DNA of 39,697 bases from a virus, in IMG/VR virus record IMGVR_UViG_3300050821_024089, positions 1-39,697 of that record; one strand, 5' to 3'. Position 1 is the first letter of the stretch; every line of letters starts with the position of its first letter. This document shows positions 7,664 to 16,723 of the stretch, in pieces. The notes beneath the pieces were generated by a model. That model was not told the origin of the DNA, ran no database searches, and saw only the letters and a list, made by a program, of their open reading frames with translations. Made by a program: the position numbers and the translations under genes.

Positions 7664-9871
7664 ATGCCGAGCATCTTCAACCAACCAGGATCAGCCCCAG
7701 TCGTCCAATACAACAGCAGCATCGTCGAGACTGCCGAAGAGTGGGGCGACTGGCAATTTCTGCCGTACCTCGTTTGCAATGAGGCAGAAATCGCCCTGGC
7801 TCCTGACACCGGAAGAGCGACCTTCGACTACCGTACCGGTTTCATTGCTCCCGAAGATGATCCTGGCAATCCCAGTCAGTTCGATCCAGTGGATTTGGTC
7901 GACCAGTACGTCCGAGTCTCAATTCAGCAACCGTTCTCTGATCCTGTGCCTGTGTTTTGGGGCATCTTCTCCAGCCAAACCACAGTCAGCATGTCGACCA
8001 CGAACGCAGCAGGCCCGCAGAATTTCCAAGCGCAGGGGATCGAATATCTCCTCGACCGTTGCCCGATTGCCGGGTCCAAGGCGATCAAACCGAACCCGAG
8101 CGGAGGCAGCCCCACAAATGTAACGGTCTCACTGAACACAGCGATGAGTTTCAACCGGAAACCTACGAAGGGCAAAGTCCTCGTTGGCAATCGCAGCAAG
8201 AACCTCGGACCCGATGGCGTGTACATGTTTTCCGGGTACGGAGCCAAATGGACCAACCTTCAGATTGCGAATCACCTGCTCCAATACTGGGGGCCTGACA
8301 ATGTGACGTTCCAACTCGTGGGCCAGACCGATCCCCTCGACCAGATGATTGCGTATCACGACTTCAAAGAGGGGACAACTCTTTGGAAGGCCCTCTGCCA
8401 ACTCATCGACCACCGGAAGGGTCTCATTATGATCCCCTACGTTGGCGATGACGGGACTGTGTACATCTACGTCGACACCGTTCAGGACGTGCCGATCCAA
8501 GTGGCTGGCCTGACGATCCCGCCCAACTCGAACCCTGTGCAGTTCACCCTGCCATCGAGCCCGCCCTACGACCAAATGGTCGACGATGTGCCGATCTCGA
8601 AAACAGACCAGACCAACTACGGCAACATCATCGTGCAAGGGGCGCTGGTGAAGATGATGTTCCCGGCGAGCTTCTACAACTCGCCCGCTTGGCAGCAGTT
8701 GATCTTCCCCCCGGATCAGGGGAACCTCCTGCACGCAGGAGATTACTACCAGACCCAGTACCTCACGGGCGTCCCTGGAGGCAACGGTACGCCTCAGCAG
8801 AACGATACGGAGCGTGCGAAGGACAAGTACAAGGATGTCTTCCAGCGCTTCAAGGTCGATTACAAGTGGGACGGGAAACTGATCAACTCAACACAGGCAG
8901 GAGGGAACGGCAAACCCGTCAACACCATGCCGATCCCGTACCCGGATGGGACGATCGACATCACTCCTCCTGACGGAGCCAAGCAGCAGTTGCCTACGGA
9001 TGTACCCGGAGCCCAGTTCGTCTTCTTCGATCGACTGTACTACAAGCGACTGCCGATCAGACAGGGCGTCGACTACACGCAAATCCCGCCTGTGGACAAC
9101 AACCCGGACCCGAACACGGCTGAGCATGTGCCGATGTTCGCCCTGTACTACGACAAGGACAACGGGGCGAATCACATGGCCGATACCATGTGGCACAAGA
9201 TCGAGAGGTTCAACAAGGACAACAAGGCAGTCAAGAGCCTGACTCTCCACAAAGCGGACACCGAATTAGGCGTTCACATCGAGGCGACCCCGAACCATTA
9301 CCTCGCCTTGAATCACTTTCAAAATGCGAACCCGACCAATACTCAGCCCGAACTCGACTACACGAACCTTGTCGTGGTTGGTGCGATGGACGTGCCGTGT
9401 CGCCCGACTGTGTTCTGGCAAAGTCCATTCGGGGGCAATCGTACGAAGATCGCTGTCCTTCCTTCGTGCCGGTTCATGTTCGCAACTCCCGGATGTCCGC
9501 TCGATGTGGACAACAACGGGAAGCTCGTCACGATGCCCGCCGACGATGACGGCTCGTACAACCCGATCGTCCTCGATGACGATCACACGGTTCTTCAGCA
9601 AATCGCTGTTGAGATGGCCGCTTGGTTCGGTGCTCCTCGCCAGACGATCAAGATCACCATCAAGCAGCCCGGAGTTTACGTACCGCTCGGCAGCTTCCTC
9701 GAACAAATGAATACGGCTTATTCGACGGAGCCGATCGGCACGCTGATCAACAAAATCTCGATCAACTTCGACACACAGGAGACGACGATTCAGACCGGTT
9801 TCGAGAGCCTCGATTATGTCCACCTCTTGGGTCGAGCCGAAGACCTCGACGAGGAAGAGGTGGCGCAGTGA
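7664..9871 (+). CDS. probable tail hub / baseplate protein
   Basis: A 735-residue protein with a strong ribosome site (CGGAGGATC then ATG). The first 110 residues read like a hub domain: a target-binding description 'FDYRTGFIAPED', then 'DLVDQYVRVSI' and 'PVFWGIFSSQTTV', a pattern typical of hub proteins that define a central ring. A middle region (about residues 215-265, 'TTLWKALCQLIDHRKGLIMI') resembles the second hub domain. The C-terminus is acidic (EDLDEEE). Large size and place between a tail-tip protein and a small coiled-coil protein support a tail-tip role. The stop overlaps the next gene's GTG. Family assignment is by reading only. Confidence 0.62.
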   Translation: MPSIFNQPGSAPVVQYNSSIVETAEEWGDWQFLPYLVCNEAEIALAPDTGRATFDYRTGFIAPEDDPGNPSQFDPVDLVDQYVRVSIQQPFSDPVPVFWGIFSSQTTVSMSTTNAAGPQNFQAQGIEYLLDRCPIAGSKAIKPNPSGGSPTNVTVSLNTAMSFNRKPTKGKVLVGNRSKNLGPDGVYMFSGYGAKWTNLQIANHLLQYWGPDNVTFQLVGQTDPLDQMIAYHDFKEGTTLWKALCQLIDHRKGLIMIPYVGDDGTVYIYVDTVQDVPIQVAGLTIPPNSNPVQFTLPSSPPYDQMVDDVPISKTDQTNYGNIIVQGALVKMMFPASFYNSPAWQQLIFPPDQGNLLHAGDYYQTQYLTGVPGGNGTPQQNDTERAKDKYKDVFQRFKVDYKWDGKLINSTQAGGNGKPVNTMPIPYPDGTIDITPPDGAKQQLPTDVPGAQFVFFDRLYYKRLPIRQGVDYTQIPPVDNNPDPNTAEHVPMFALYYDKDNGANHMADTMWHKIERFNKDNKAVKSLTLHKADTELGVHIEATPNHYLALNHFQNANPTNTQPELDYTNLVVVGAMDVPCRPTVFWQSPFGGNRTKIAVLPSCRFMFATPGCPLDVDNNGKLVTMPADDDGSYNPIVLDDDHTVLQQIAVEMAAWFGAPRQTIKITIKQPGVYVPLGSFLEQMNTAYSTEPIGTLINKISINFDTQETTIQTGFESLDYVHLLGRAEDLDEEEVAQ

Positions 9872-10650
9872 CAAACCTGAGAGACCTGGACGAACGACTG
9901 ACAAGGATCGAGGAAGATTCGTACGAGGCTGTGCGCTTGGCGAATTACGAGCCCGGCGTGCAAGTCCAACTCGTGACGACGCAACAAGACCCAGACAAGA
10001 ACTACCCGCCTGCCAACACGACGGGCATCAATCAGACGTATTGGGGCAAGCCACTCTCGACGGTTGCTCAGAGCAACGGAACTTCTGGCGTTGGGGGGCT
10101 CAGTGGGGCGGATGGACTCTACTTCACGAATCTGGGTTGGGGTTACATCCCGATCAACTCAACCGTAGAAATTGCGCAGGACGGACCAGCATGGTTCTGC
10201 ACGATCAATTATCCGAACAAACTTCTGGGCACGTCCTCGATCGACATCAATCCTCAGATGGGACCGTTCATCTTCCCGAACCCGCAGATCACTTTGACGC
10301 TGCAGGACGGAACATTTCTGACAACGCCTTGCAACAACCCTTGGAAGATCATGGCCCCTGCTGGTTATCCCCTTCAGGTCGAAGCCTGTGGCTGGAGCGG
10401 GCAATTCAATTTGACGGGACCACAAGGAACGATCGTTCTTCCAGCCACGATCAACACCGACGTTGCTCCAGGGGGGACAGGCTTGGTAACCCCGCAGATG
10501 ATTACCACGAGCGGGCTCTTCGCCCCTTGGACGGCAATCGGACAGGTCACAGCAAATGACGTGGCTGCGGTCGGTGCATTGTCGGGAAAAACTGGCTTCA
10601 TCATGTATGTGGGTCAGTGGGTTCTCTTGCCCACGAACCCCTGCGCATAA
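9868..10650 (+). CDS. tail-tip protein with N-terminal coiled coil
   Basis: A 260-residue protein that starts at GTG 9868, overlapping the previous stop in the four-base GTGA arrangement that signals translational coupling. The first about 25 residues (TNLRDLDERLTRIEEDSYEA) predict a short coiled coil, and the rest is rich in Gly, Pro, Asn and beta strand. This build (helical attachment then beta domain) is common in tail-tip or fibre-attachment proteins. The exact function is not recognised. Confidence 0.65.
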   Translation: MTNLRDLDERLTRIEEDSYEAVRLANYEPGVQVQLVTTQQDPDKNYPPANTTGINQTYWGKPLSTVAQSNGTSGVGGLSGADGLYFTNLGWGYIPINSTVEIAQDGPAWFCTINYPNKLLGTSSIDINPQMGPFIFPNPQITLTLQDGTFLTTPCNNPWKIMAPAGYPLQVEACGWSGQFNLTGPQGTIVLPATINTDVAPGGTGLVTPQMITTSGLFAPWTAIGQVTANDVAAVGALSGKTGFIMYVGQWVLLPTNPCA

Positions 10651-10658
10651 AGGAACGC

Positions 10659-12077
10659 ATGACGACTTGGGACAACACTGGAGCAGGAGGAGTCATCTTT
10701 GGCGGCAAGGCTTACGTCTCCGAAAGCAGAGTGACTCAGAATCCGCCCTGTGGCTGTTGCCGCAATATCCTCTGCTCCAAGAGCGTCAACGATAGCGGAC
10801 TGCTCCCGTTCCCGCTGCCACTCACTTGGACCTTCACGATTCCAAGCGATAACGAAACGTGCTGCGCCTTCAATGAAACATTCGAGCTTTACTACAGCGG
10901 GACGATTACTCAACTGGGGAACCAAAATCAACCGGGAGTGATTGCGGGCTGTTTCCTCAGTTGGAGCGGTCCCAACACTTGCAACGGACCAAATGGCTTC
11001 GGACCAATGAGCCTCGTTCTCTCGGGTCTAGGCCCGCCAAGTTATCCCGTTGGAACCGTCGCCGCCGTGTTGACGATCGGGACTGGCTTTCAGAACGTGG
11101 CCTACGAAAGTCTTCACTTTCAAGACGGGACGTTCATCCTCGACACATTGATTGGAACTTCGGAGAGTTGCTCGCTCAACTTTGGTGGATCATGGAACGA
11201 CACATTAGTTCCCACTCATACAGCATTTCCAGTCTTTACCTATCAGACTGTGAGGCATCCTTGTACGCCATCAACCAATTCGCCTAATGGGTCATTTGTC
11301 ATTGGCTATCAAGGAGGAGCCGTTAGCACAAACAACTTTACCTATGATACTTCATCGGGAGATTTCTCGGGGACAATCTCAACGGGCGGAACATTTACAG
11401 GGACGTTCAACTTTACAACTGGGCAGATTGTAATAACAACTGCCGGAAACTTATTCACAAGCAGCCAGTCCATCAACTGCACCGTCCAATACAGCACTCC
11501 GAGCGACTATCCGGCCTCAATCACGCTCGAACCACAAGGCGAGCTTGATTGTCCGAGTTGCTCCGATGCTGGGAACACGTGTAACAACTTTCAGATCATC
11601 GTCACCAAAGACCTTGTCGTTGCTGGCGGACCAACAGTCCATCCAGGAGCTTACTCTTTGATTCTCGGAACCGGTTACACGGATGTTGCCGGAGCCGGTT
11701 ACACGAGCATTGGTTGTGGCGTGTGTCAGTGGAATCAAGCTCATTTCACGGGAGGAGTCGGTTGGATGATGACTCAGGGGACGCTCTCCTACGGCATCAA
11801 TCCAACGGTCGCTCAGATCACTGCCAGCGCCCCAACGCATCGAGCGGGAGCCGCTTCGGCGTTTGAATGTTTGTGGGTTTCCTACATGGAATGGGACATT
11901 GACACAGACTCCGGGCTTCCGAAATGCTGCGGTCCTACGGTGATTGCTGACGGGCTTACGATTTGGCCTTCACTCAATGGGGGTGGGGGACAGCGAAGGA
12001 TCTGGAAGCCACGAATCGGAGGAGGAGTGAATGTTGGGGGAATGGCCGACGAGAGCTATGTAAAGGGGCAAAATTGA
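10659..12077 (+). CDS. cysteine-rich tail-tip protein
   Basis: A 472-residue protein starting at ATG 10659 behind AAGGAA. I count 19 cysteines, many in close pairs: PPCGCC near the start, ETCC, DCPSC, CGVC and PKCC. This is high for a virion protein and suggests disulfides or metal binding. Residues about 205-275 form a Thr/Gly/Ser/Phe-rich low-complexity segment (FSGTISTGGTFTGTFNFTTG) whose DNA (about 11200-11480) is visibly richer in A and T than its surroundings, as if an adhesion module had been inserted. Probably part of the host-contact tail apparatus; no family recognised. Confidence 0.62.
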   Translation: MTTWDNTGAGGVIFGGKAYVSESRVTQNPPCGCCRNILCSKSVNDSGLLPFPLPLTWTFTIPSDNETCCAFNETFELYYSGTITQLGNQNQPGVIAGCFLSWSGPNTCNGPNGFGPMSLVLSGLGPPSYPVGTVAAVLTIGTGFQNVAYESLHFQDGTFILDTLIGTSESCSLNFGGSWNDTLVPTHTAFPVFTYQTVRHPCTPSTNSPNGSFVIGYQGGAVSTNNFTYDTSSGDFSGTISTGGTFTGTFNFTTGQIVITTAGNLFTSSQSINCTVQYSTPSDYPASITLEPQGELDCPSCSDAGNTCNNFQIIVTKDLVVAGGPTVHPGAYSLILGTGYTDVAGAGYTSIGCGVCQWNQAHFTGGVGWMMTQGTLSYGINPTVAQITASAPTHRAGAASAFECLWVSYMEWDIDTDSGLPKCCGPTVIADGLTIWPSLNGGGGQRRIWKPRIGGGVNVGGMADESYVKGQN

Positions 12078-12361
12078 TTGAGTGCGACCTGGAGAGGATT
12101 GAGGGCGGTTGGCGTTGTAAACGAGAAGGCTGTCCGCTGGTTCATTACAGCGATGAGAAACCGCTTACCCGCTGTCTGACCGATCCAGGAAACCCCTTCA
12201 GCCCGAACTACGTGAAACCGTCACGAGGCTTGGGCGATACCGTCGCCAAAATGATCAAGAAGTTCGGCCTCGCACCGAAAAAACCCTGTAAACCCTGTGA
12301 ACAGCGGAGAGCCTGGCTTAATAACCTCGTGCCCTACGACACTACGCCGCCGCAATCGTAA
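12074..12361 (+). CDS. small cysteine-motif phage protein
   Basis: A 95-residue protein read from TTG 12074, which overlaps the previous TGA (TTGA) and sits behind AGGGGC. It has an N-terminal pair of cysteines (WRCKREGC) and a C-terminal block GLGDTVAKMIKKFG ... CKPCEQRRAWLN. The 'GLGDT ... C-x-x-C-x-x-R-x-x-x-L-N' ending recurs in small proteins of many phages as I recall it, and could bind zinc. It is the last gene of the rightward tail-tip operon and overlaps by 20 bases the 3' end of the convergent gene. Role unknown. Confidence 0.65.
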   Translation: MIECDLERIEGGWRCKREGCPLVHYSDEKPLTRCLTDPGNPFSPNYVKPSRGLGDTVAKMIKKFGLAPKKPCKPCEQRRAWLNNLVPYDTTPPQS

Positions 12362-12941
12362 TCGTGCCGTTGTTGTTCAGCGTGTAGGTCACATTCGGCA
12401 CGTCCGGGTGTCGAACGATTGTGATGTCCCAACCGATCGGCGTACCGGGATTGTTGGCCGCATCGATCGGCACAACCTGAAAGTCGTAGGTCTGCTGGTC
12501 ATTGAGCCAAGCGGTTTGGAACAACGAGTTGCCTTTGCCCTTTTCAGGCACCGTCTGAAGTGTGGTCCAGGTCGACCCGATTAGCTGCTGAACTTGGTAT
12601 GCCTGCGAATTCTGGATCTCCCTCCAGTTCAATGTGCATATCCCTGGAGCCGCATAATGTGGGATGCCATGATCGATGATCTCGATGAAGGGCGAGGAGC
12701 CCGGAGCAATGGCGACTCGAATTTCGCCCGTGCCTGTGGGAGACACGATCGGAGTGCCGACTTGCTGCCCAGCGACGTAACAGGTGAAAGTCACAGGAGG
12801 CACTCGCTGCGAACGGAATTTGATTTGCCACAGCGAGGCGTCGATTTGGTTGATGGCCGTCATGATGACCTGAGTGTCGTTCGTCTGAGCGAAACTTCCG
12901 CACTTGATCCCGCCTGAGCCTATGTTCGTGTAAACCGTCAT
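12342..12941 (-). CDS. probable fibronectin-like tail protein
   Basis: A 199-residue protein started at ATG 12941, which overlaps the upstream stop (ATGA) and has GGTGAGGGC before it; a longer reading from 13169 is rejected. The second half 'PGICTLNWREIQNSQAYQVQ' through 'TYDFQVVPIDAANNPG' has the strand and aromatic pattern of a fibronectin type III fold, often found in phage tail and fibre proteins. It is the last gene of the tape-measure transcription unit. The fold call is tentative. Confidence 0.65.
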   Translation of the reverse strand: MTVYTNIGSGGIKCGSFAQTNDTQVIMTAINQIDASLWQIKFRSQRVPPVTFTCYVAGQQVGTPIVSPTGTGEIRVAIAPGSSPFIEIIDHGIPHYAAPGICTLNWREIQNSQAYQVQQLIGSTWTTLQTVPEKGKGNSLFQTAWLNDQQTYDFQVVPIDAANNPGTPIGWDITIVRHPDVPNVTYTLNNNGTITIAAA

Positions 12942-13306
12942 GTCGCCCTCACCCACCAAGTTGAGAGGACACGGAACTCCCAGCCCAAGGACGTAAAGAT
13001 GAGTTTCGGAAGTTCCGATACCTCCACGTCCTCGATCATCATGCCCGTATAGTCTCCAATGCCCCCGATTGCGATGGTCTGAAGAGTCCCGATTAGTTCG
13101 GCGTATGCCCCCTCCGCTGCTATCGCCTCGGTGTTCTCCGGGAAGATTGCCTCCCCATTGAGGACGCACGTTTTTCCCTTGGGAGGATCAATGCGCCATG
13201 CGGAGCCCTCGACACCCTTGCGAGAAATGTCCTCCAGGACGGTTTTCGAGACACCCACCTTCCCGTGGAGCGAAACAAACAAAAAGTCTCCGATCGCATC
13301 TGCCAT
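12938..13306 (-). CDS. small tail protein after tape measure
   Basis: A 122-residue protein starting at ATG 13306, one base away from the tape-measure stop, and overlapping the next gene by ATGA. It reads as mixed alpha/beta with conserved-looking aromatic C-terminus (IFTSLGWEFRVLSTWW). A gene directly after the tape measure often encodes a distal-tail component; this role is inferred from synteny only. Confidence 0.62.
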   Translation of the reverse strand: MADAIGDFLFVSLHGKVGVSKTVLEDISRKGVEGSAWRIDPPKGKTCVLNGEAIFPENTEAIAAEGAYAELIGTLQTIAIGGIGDYTGMMIEDVEVSELPKLIFTSLGWEFRVLSTWWVRAT

Positions 13307-13307
13307 G

Positions 13308-15152
13308 TCAGTTGTTCATTCCTGTTTTTGCTCGCCGATCCTTGAAGGATCTGAGTTGATCCTTGGATACGGAGAGGTGTTCCTTGGTGATTTGAAGTTG
13401 CTCCTCCTGCATCTTCAGTTGACGCTTCTCGATGTCCGTCATTTGCTGGCCCCCCGGATGAGCAGTAAGGATGTTCTCTCGGGTATTGGCGAGTTTCGCC
13501 GTCAGTTGAGTGACTTCTGCCTGAAGCCGTTTGACCTCCTGCTCTTGTGGGGTCGCTTCCCAAGCGTGCTCAATTCGCTCATGCCGCAGCGAAGGCACAG
13601 CAGGCGCAACCTCACCTCGCCAACTCACACCGGTTCGTTCTCGTGGTCGACGGGAATCGTTGTATTGCCTGATAGCTTCTTCGTACGCTGGCCCCAGCCC
13701 CGGCCCAAATCGATCCTCGGGGTGAGTGCCGTCGAAGATTTTCATCAGGTCTTGCCCACCACCGGCACGCATTCGCAGATCCCAGTTCACCAGCTTCCGA
13801 CGAATGGCCGTGTAATTTTGGGCCTTCATCGCACTGTCCATGAACTTGATCAGATGCTCGTTCTGCTCAACGAGCCCGCCCCCCTGATCGAGTGCCGCCA
13901 ACTGCTCTTCCAATTTTTCACGGGCTTCCGTCCTCGCTGATCCTCGACCAGCAATATCCTGTGCAGCCTCGATCCTCGACTTATCGCCAAGTCCTCGCAC
14001 AAAGTCTGCCGCCTCTCCTTGTCGACCCAGCAAGGCCCGCCCCACGATCCCTTGCCGTGCCGGGAAAAGTTTGCCGAGCTTTAGCTCCCGCTCCTGGGGA
14101 CTCATTTGGCCCAAGGCATCGTTCAACGTCGAGAAGGCCCCGATGACATTGCCCTGACCGAGCTTCTCGTTGAAGGCGTCAGAGACAGCCACTCCCATCG
14201 CCTCCTGTCCGGCTTCGGATTTGAGGTGGAGAAGGATTCGCTGAAGACCTTGAGCAGCCTTTTCCCTTCCACCAGCATGAGGAGCGATGGCGTAGATTTC
14301 GGCCAACATCTGGTTGGGGTCGACGCCCAATTGTTCGGCAGAAGCCCCCACCTGTTGCTGCATCGCCAGATAGTCCGAGCCTTTGTTGAGTCGCAATCGG
14401 CCAGCCACGTTCGTAGCAGGCACGGTTGCTCTGGCCATTTGGTCTCCACCGATTTGGTCGGGCGTATATCCCTTGTCCTGGAGTTGGCGCACCATCGCAA
14501 TTCCGAAGTCGGCCAGTTGCTCATCGCCCATTCCAGGGATCGCACGGCCACCCTCGATGACTTGCTTCATCACTTCGGGCATGTGCTCCTTCGTGATCCC
14601 CTGTGAGAACAAGGCTTGATAAAGCTCTGTAGGAGCCTCCAATCCGGCCATGTTGTACTGACGGGCAATCGGCGTGAGGACGTTCTGACGAACCTCCTTG
14701 AAGTCCTCGTCCTTCATCAGGGCTTGCACCTGGAGCTTACGTGCAACCTTGTCGTACTCAACCTGCGTGCGAACGATCTCCTGATTCCACTTCTCTTGGG
14801 CCTCGATGAAGCTCTCGATCATTTTCAGAATGCCGCCAACCGACAGGCTGATACCAAGAGCGCTGATAGCGGACTTGGCCGAACTCATCGCCTGAGTCCA
14901 AGCCTCGTTCTTGGTTTTCAGTTCGTCGAGTTGCTTCTTCAGGGCGTCTCGTTCGGAAATCAGCCTCTCCGTAGCGACCTTGTTCTCCATCAACTGCTCG
15001 GTGACTTGTCGAATTGCCCCAGCCGCATCCCGCATCGCTGCGACTGTCGCCCGTCCCATCCGCTCCCCGCCCTGAGTGATTTGGTCGAATGCATCGGCAG
15101 CGCCCGTCGCATCGCCGTCGAAGATCATCGTCGACTTAGATTCAATTGCCAT
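13308..15152 (-). CDS. tail tape-measure protein
   Basis: A 614-residue protein from ATG 15152 (MAIESKSTMIFDGDATGA). It is mostly helical with a long coiled coil at about residues 40-95, a Gly/Ala/Ile hydrophobic stretch (SAISALGISLSVGGILKMIE) and a charged helical C-terminus with another coiled coil (EVTQLTAKLANTREN). This is the typical build of a tape measure, which sets tail length and is ejected with the DNA. At the usual ratio of about 0.15-0.18 nm per residue it would give a tail of roughly 90-110 nm. A longer in-frame start at 15494 is rejected because of the CTATATAC box 3 nt before 15152. Confidence 0.82.
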   Translation of the reverse strand: MAIESKSTMIFDGDATGAADAFDQITQGGERMGRATVAAMRDAAGAIRQVTEQLMENKVATERLISERDALKKQLDELKTKNEAWTQAMSSAKSAISALGISLSVGGILKMIESFIEAQEKWNQEIVRTQVEYDKVARKLQVQALMKDEDFKEVRQNVLTPIARQYNMAGLEAPTELYQALFSQGITKEHMPEVMKQVIEGGRAIPGMGDEQLADFGIAMVRQLQDKGYTPDQIGGDQMARATVPATNVAGRLRLNKGSDYLAMQQQVGASAEQLGVDPNQMLAEIYAIAPHAGGREKAAQGLQRILLHLKSEAGQEAMGVAVSDAFNEKLGQGNVIGAFSTLNDALGQMSPQERELKLGKLFPARQGIVGRALLGRQGEAADFVRGLGDKSRIEAAQDIAGRGSARTEAREKLEEQLAALDQGGGLVEQNEHLIKFMDSAMKAQNYTAIRRKLVNWDLRMRAGGGQDLMKIFDGTHPEDRFGPGLGPAYEEAIRQYNDSRRPRERTGVSWRGEVAPAVPSLRHERIEHAWEATPQEQEVKRLQAEVTQLTAKLANTRENILTAHPGGQQMTDIEKRQLKMQEEQLQITKEHLSVSKDQLRSFKDRRAKTGMNN

Positions 15153-15167
15153 ACGGTATATAGGGGT
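15153..15167. promoter_or_regulatory. shared bidirectional promoter box
   Basis: Only 15 bases separate ATG 15152 (leftward) from ATG 15168 (rightward). They contain a single near-palindromic box, GTATATAG at 15156-15163, which reads CTATATAC on the other strand. It is 3 nt from the leftward ATG and 4 nt from the rightward ATG, so one box may serve both genes. Confidence 0.7.
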
Positions 15168-15953
15168 ATGAGTTGCCCAATCTATTTCATCCCTGGCAAG
15201 AGACTCGTAATCGGTAATGCGAACCAGATTCCGAAGGAATGTAAGCTCGACGCCGTACTTGATGGCGTCGGGGCTTTTGCTCCGTTGTCCTGGCCTTCTG
15301 GTCCCGGAGATCAACCGGGAATGCTGCTCTTCGTCCAGCCCGCTCCAGAGAGCGGAGGTCAACAGGCCACTTTCAACTACGATCCCACAGTCCAAACCTG
15401 GAGACCTGTCGAGAGCGAAGACGGCAAAGTGACTCACTGGATCGGTTGGGAGATCGAGCGGCCCCCAACCAGCAGAGACTTGATTCGCCCCCAAATCACA
15501 GAAGGTTTGCCGTTGAACCTCAACGGCTCACCGTACGTGATCCCGCTGGCAAAACTTCCTGACACCGACCTCAGCCAACTGCCTAAACGATTCGTTTGGC
15601 GCAAGGGAGGAATTCAGCAGGTCGTCAAGGATCGCTATGCCGACATCTGCGTCCGATGTCAAAAGCAATTCGAGTGGATTCTGACCCACCTCGGAATCGA
15701 AGCCTTGTCGAATCTGGAGGCAGAAGATTTTGTCTTCGAACCCTACGAGCGGTTTTACCTCTGTGCCGATTTACTCAACGTGAATTATCGAGTGAGCGGC
15801 CCGGAGTGCTGTGAATTGGGAATCGTGGACAGCAAGAACATGTGGTACATCATCAAGTACAGCATTGGATGGCAGTATTGGGAGGCAGAGCAGAGAGTCC
15901 GAGCCCCAAAAGAGGAGCCGGGCAAGGCCCCGGCCACACTATCCGCTACTTGA
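15168..15953 (+). CDS. unknown protein embedded in the tail module
   Basis: A 261-residue protein begun at ATG 15168, 15 bases from the divergent tape-measure start; an earlier in-frame start at 14616 would lie inside the tape-measure gene. N-terminal MSCPIYFIPGKRLVI, no membrane segment, several cysteines late in the sequence (DICVRCQ, PECCELG) and a helical middle (ILTHLGIEALSNLEAEDFVF). It is the only rightward gene within the leftward structural block and ends with a 15-base convergent overlap with a small gene. Probably a tail protein, but no family is recognised. Confidence 0.65.
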   Translation: MSCPIYFIPGKRLVIGNANQIPKECKLDAVLDGVGAFAPLSWPSGPGDQPGMLLFVQPAPESGGQQATFNYDPTVQTWRPVESEDGKVTHWIGWEIERPPTSRDLIRPQITEGLPLNLNGSPYVIPLAKLPDTDLSQLPKRFVWRKGGIQQVVKDRYADICVRCQKQFEWILTHLGIEALSNLEAEDFVFEPYERFYLCADLLNVNYRVSGPECCELGIVDSKNMWYIIKYSIGWQYWEAEQRVRAPKEEPGKAPATLSAT

Positions 15954-16127
15954 ATCATCGCCTGTGGAAAGCGGGACTTCTTCCGGGATATGAGCCGTGT
16001 CTGATTGATTGGCTGTGGTTTGCAACGGAACTTCGTTGAGCACGGCGTAAATCTCGTCAAGCAGCGTCCGCACTTCTGTGTTGATGTACTCGATAAACTC
16101 TTGGTCGGTCAGTTCGTCAGTGCTCAT
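15939..16127 (-). CDS. small acidic tail-region protein
   Basis: A 62-residue protein starting at ATG 16127 with a four-base ATGA overlap with the preceding gene, so it is probably translationally coupled. It is acidic and helical at the start (ELTDQEFIEYINTEVRTLL) with a Ser/Thr/Asp-rich tail. It sits between tail tube and tape measure, the usual place of the tail-assembly chaperone, but no slippery heptamer or longer frameshift product is evident. Confidence 0.55.
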   Translation of the reverse strand: MSTDELTDQEFIEYINTEVRTLLDEIYAVLNEVPLQTTANQSDTAHIPEEVPLSTGDDSSSG

Positions 16128-16717
16128 GCCGCTTGCTCCGTTCTCGTCTCGATGATCCGATCCGCCTCGATCCTCCAGGCAAGCCTCGTCCTGCGTTTCA
16201 TGTTCATTCCGCTTCTCAGCGAATCCATGATGTAATCGAAGGCGACTTGGTGCATCGCCTTGAATTCATCGTCTCTCAGGCGACCCAATTCCCCAGCGTG
16301 ATCGGTCGTAACCGGGTGAGGAACGGGCAGAGGGACTTTGACTTGTTGTCTCTTCGTTGTGGCTGTTGCCTTGATGTTGAATTCCGAAGGATGTTTGCTG
16401 AGTAACTGGTTCATGGTCAGACCCGACCAGACCCACGGCCGCACTGGCTTGGGAGCCGTCACCCAATCGCCTCGGGTTTTGCCGATCCAAGGACGAACCC
16501 GTTTGGCTCTGTTCTTGATGATGGCGTAGACACGACTGACGAGTTGGTACTGATACCGCTGAGTCGCTCCTTGGGCGAAGTGGAGCGGCAGGAACTCCTT
16601 GATCCAAAGCTCAGCAGCCTTCTCCAGCCCTTCCTTAACGACTCGATTGAGGAGCCTCTTGCCAACGTCAGGAGGCGCTGACTGTTCGATTGCCAAACGA
16701 AGTGTGACCAGTGCCAT
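16124..16717 (-). CDS. probable neck or tail-completion protein
   Basis: A 197-residue basic protein beginning at ATG 16717 behind a GAGG ribosome site, 6 bases after the tail tube gene. It contains 'LHFAQGATQRYQYQ' followed by a run of basic residues and 'PVRPWVWSGLTMNQLL'. A motif of 'HF...g..rY.Y' then 'PL.wSG.L' recurs in small neck or tail-completion proteins of many phages, as I recall it. Role is inferred from this and from position; not verified by search. Confidence 0.58.
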   Translation of the reverse strand: MALVTLRLAIEQSAPPDVGKRLLNRVVKEGLEKAAELWIKEFLPLHFAQGATQRYQYQLVSRVYAIIKNRAKRVRPWIGKTRGDWVTAPKPVRPWVWSGLTMNQLLSKHPSEFNIKATATTKRQQVKVPLPVPHPVTTDHAGELGRLRDDEFKAMHQVAFDYIMDSLRSGMNMKRRTRLAWRIEADRIIETRTEQAA

Positions 16718-16723
16718 AGGGCC

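Noticed and set aside
15842-16039. Plus-strand frame 'RYLNHRLWKAGLLPGYEP' continuing past the end of the 15168 gene, possible frameshift product
   Set aside because: It has no start or slippery sequence, and it runs antisense to the coupled 62-residue gene, which is the better supported one.
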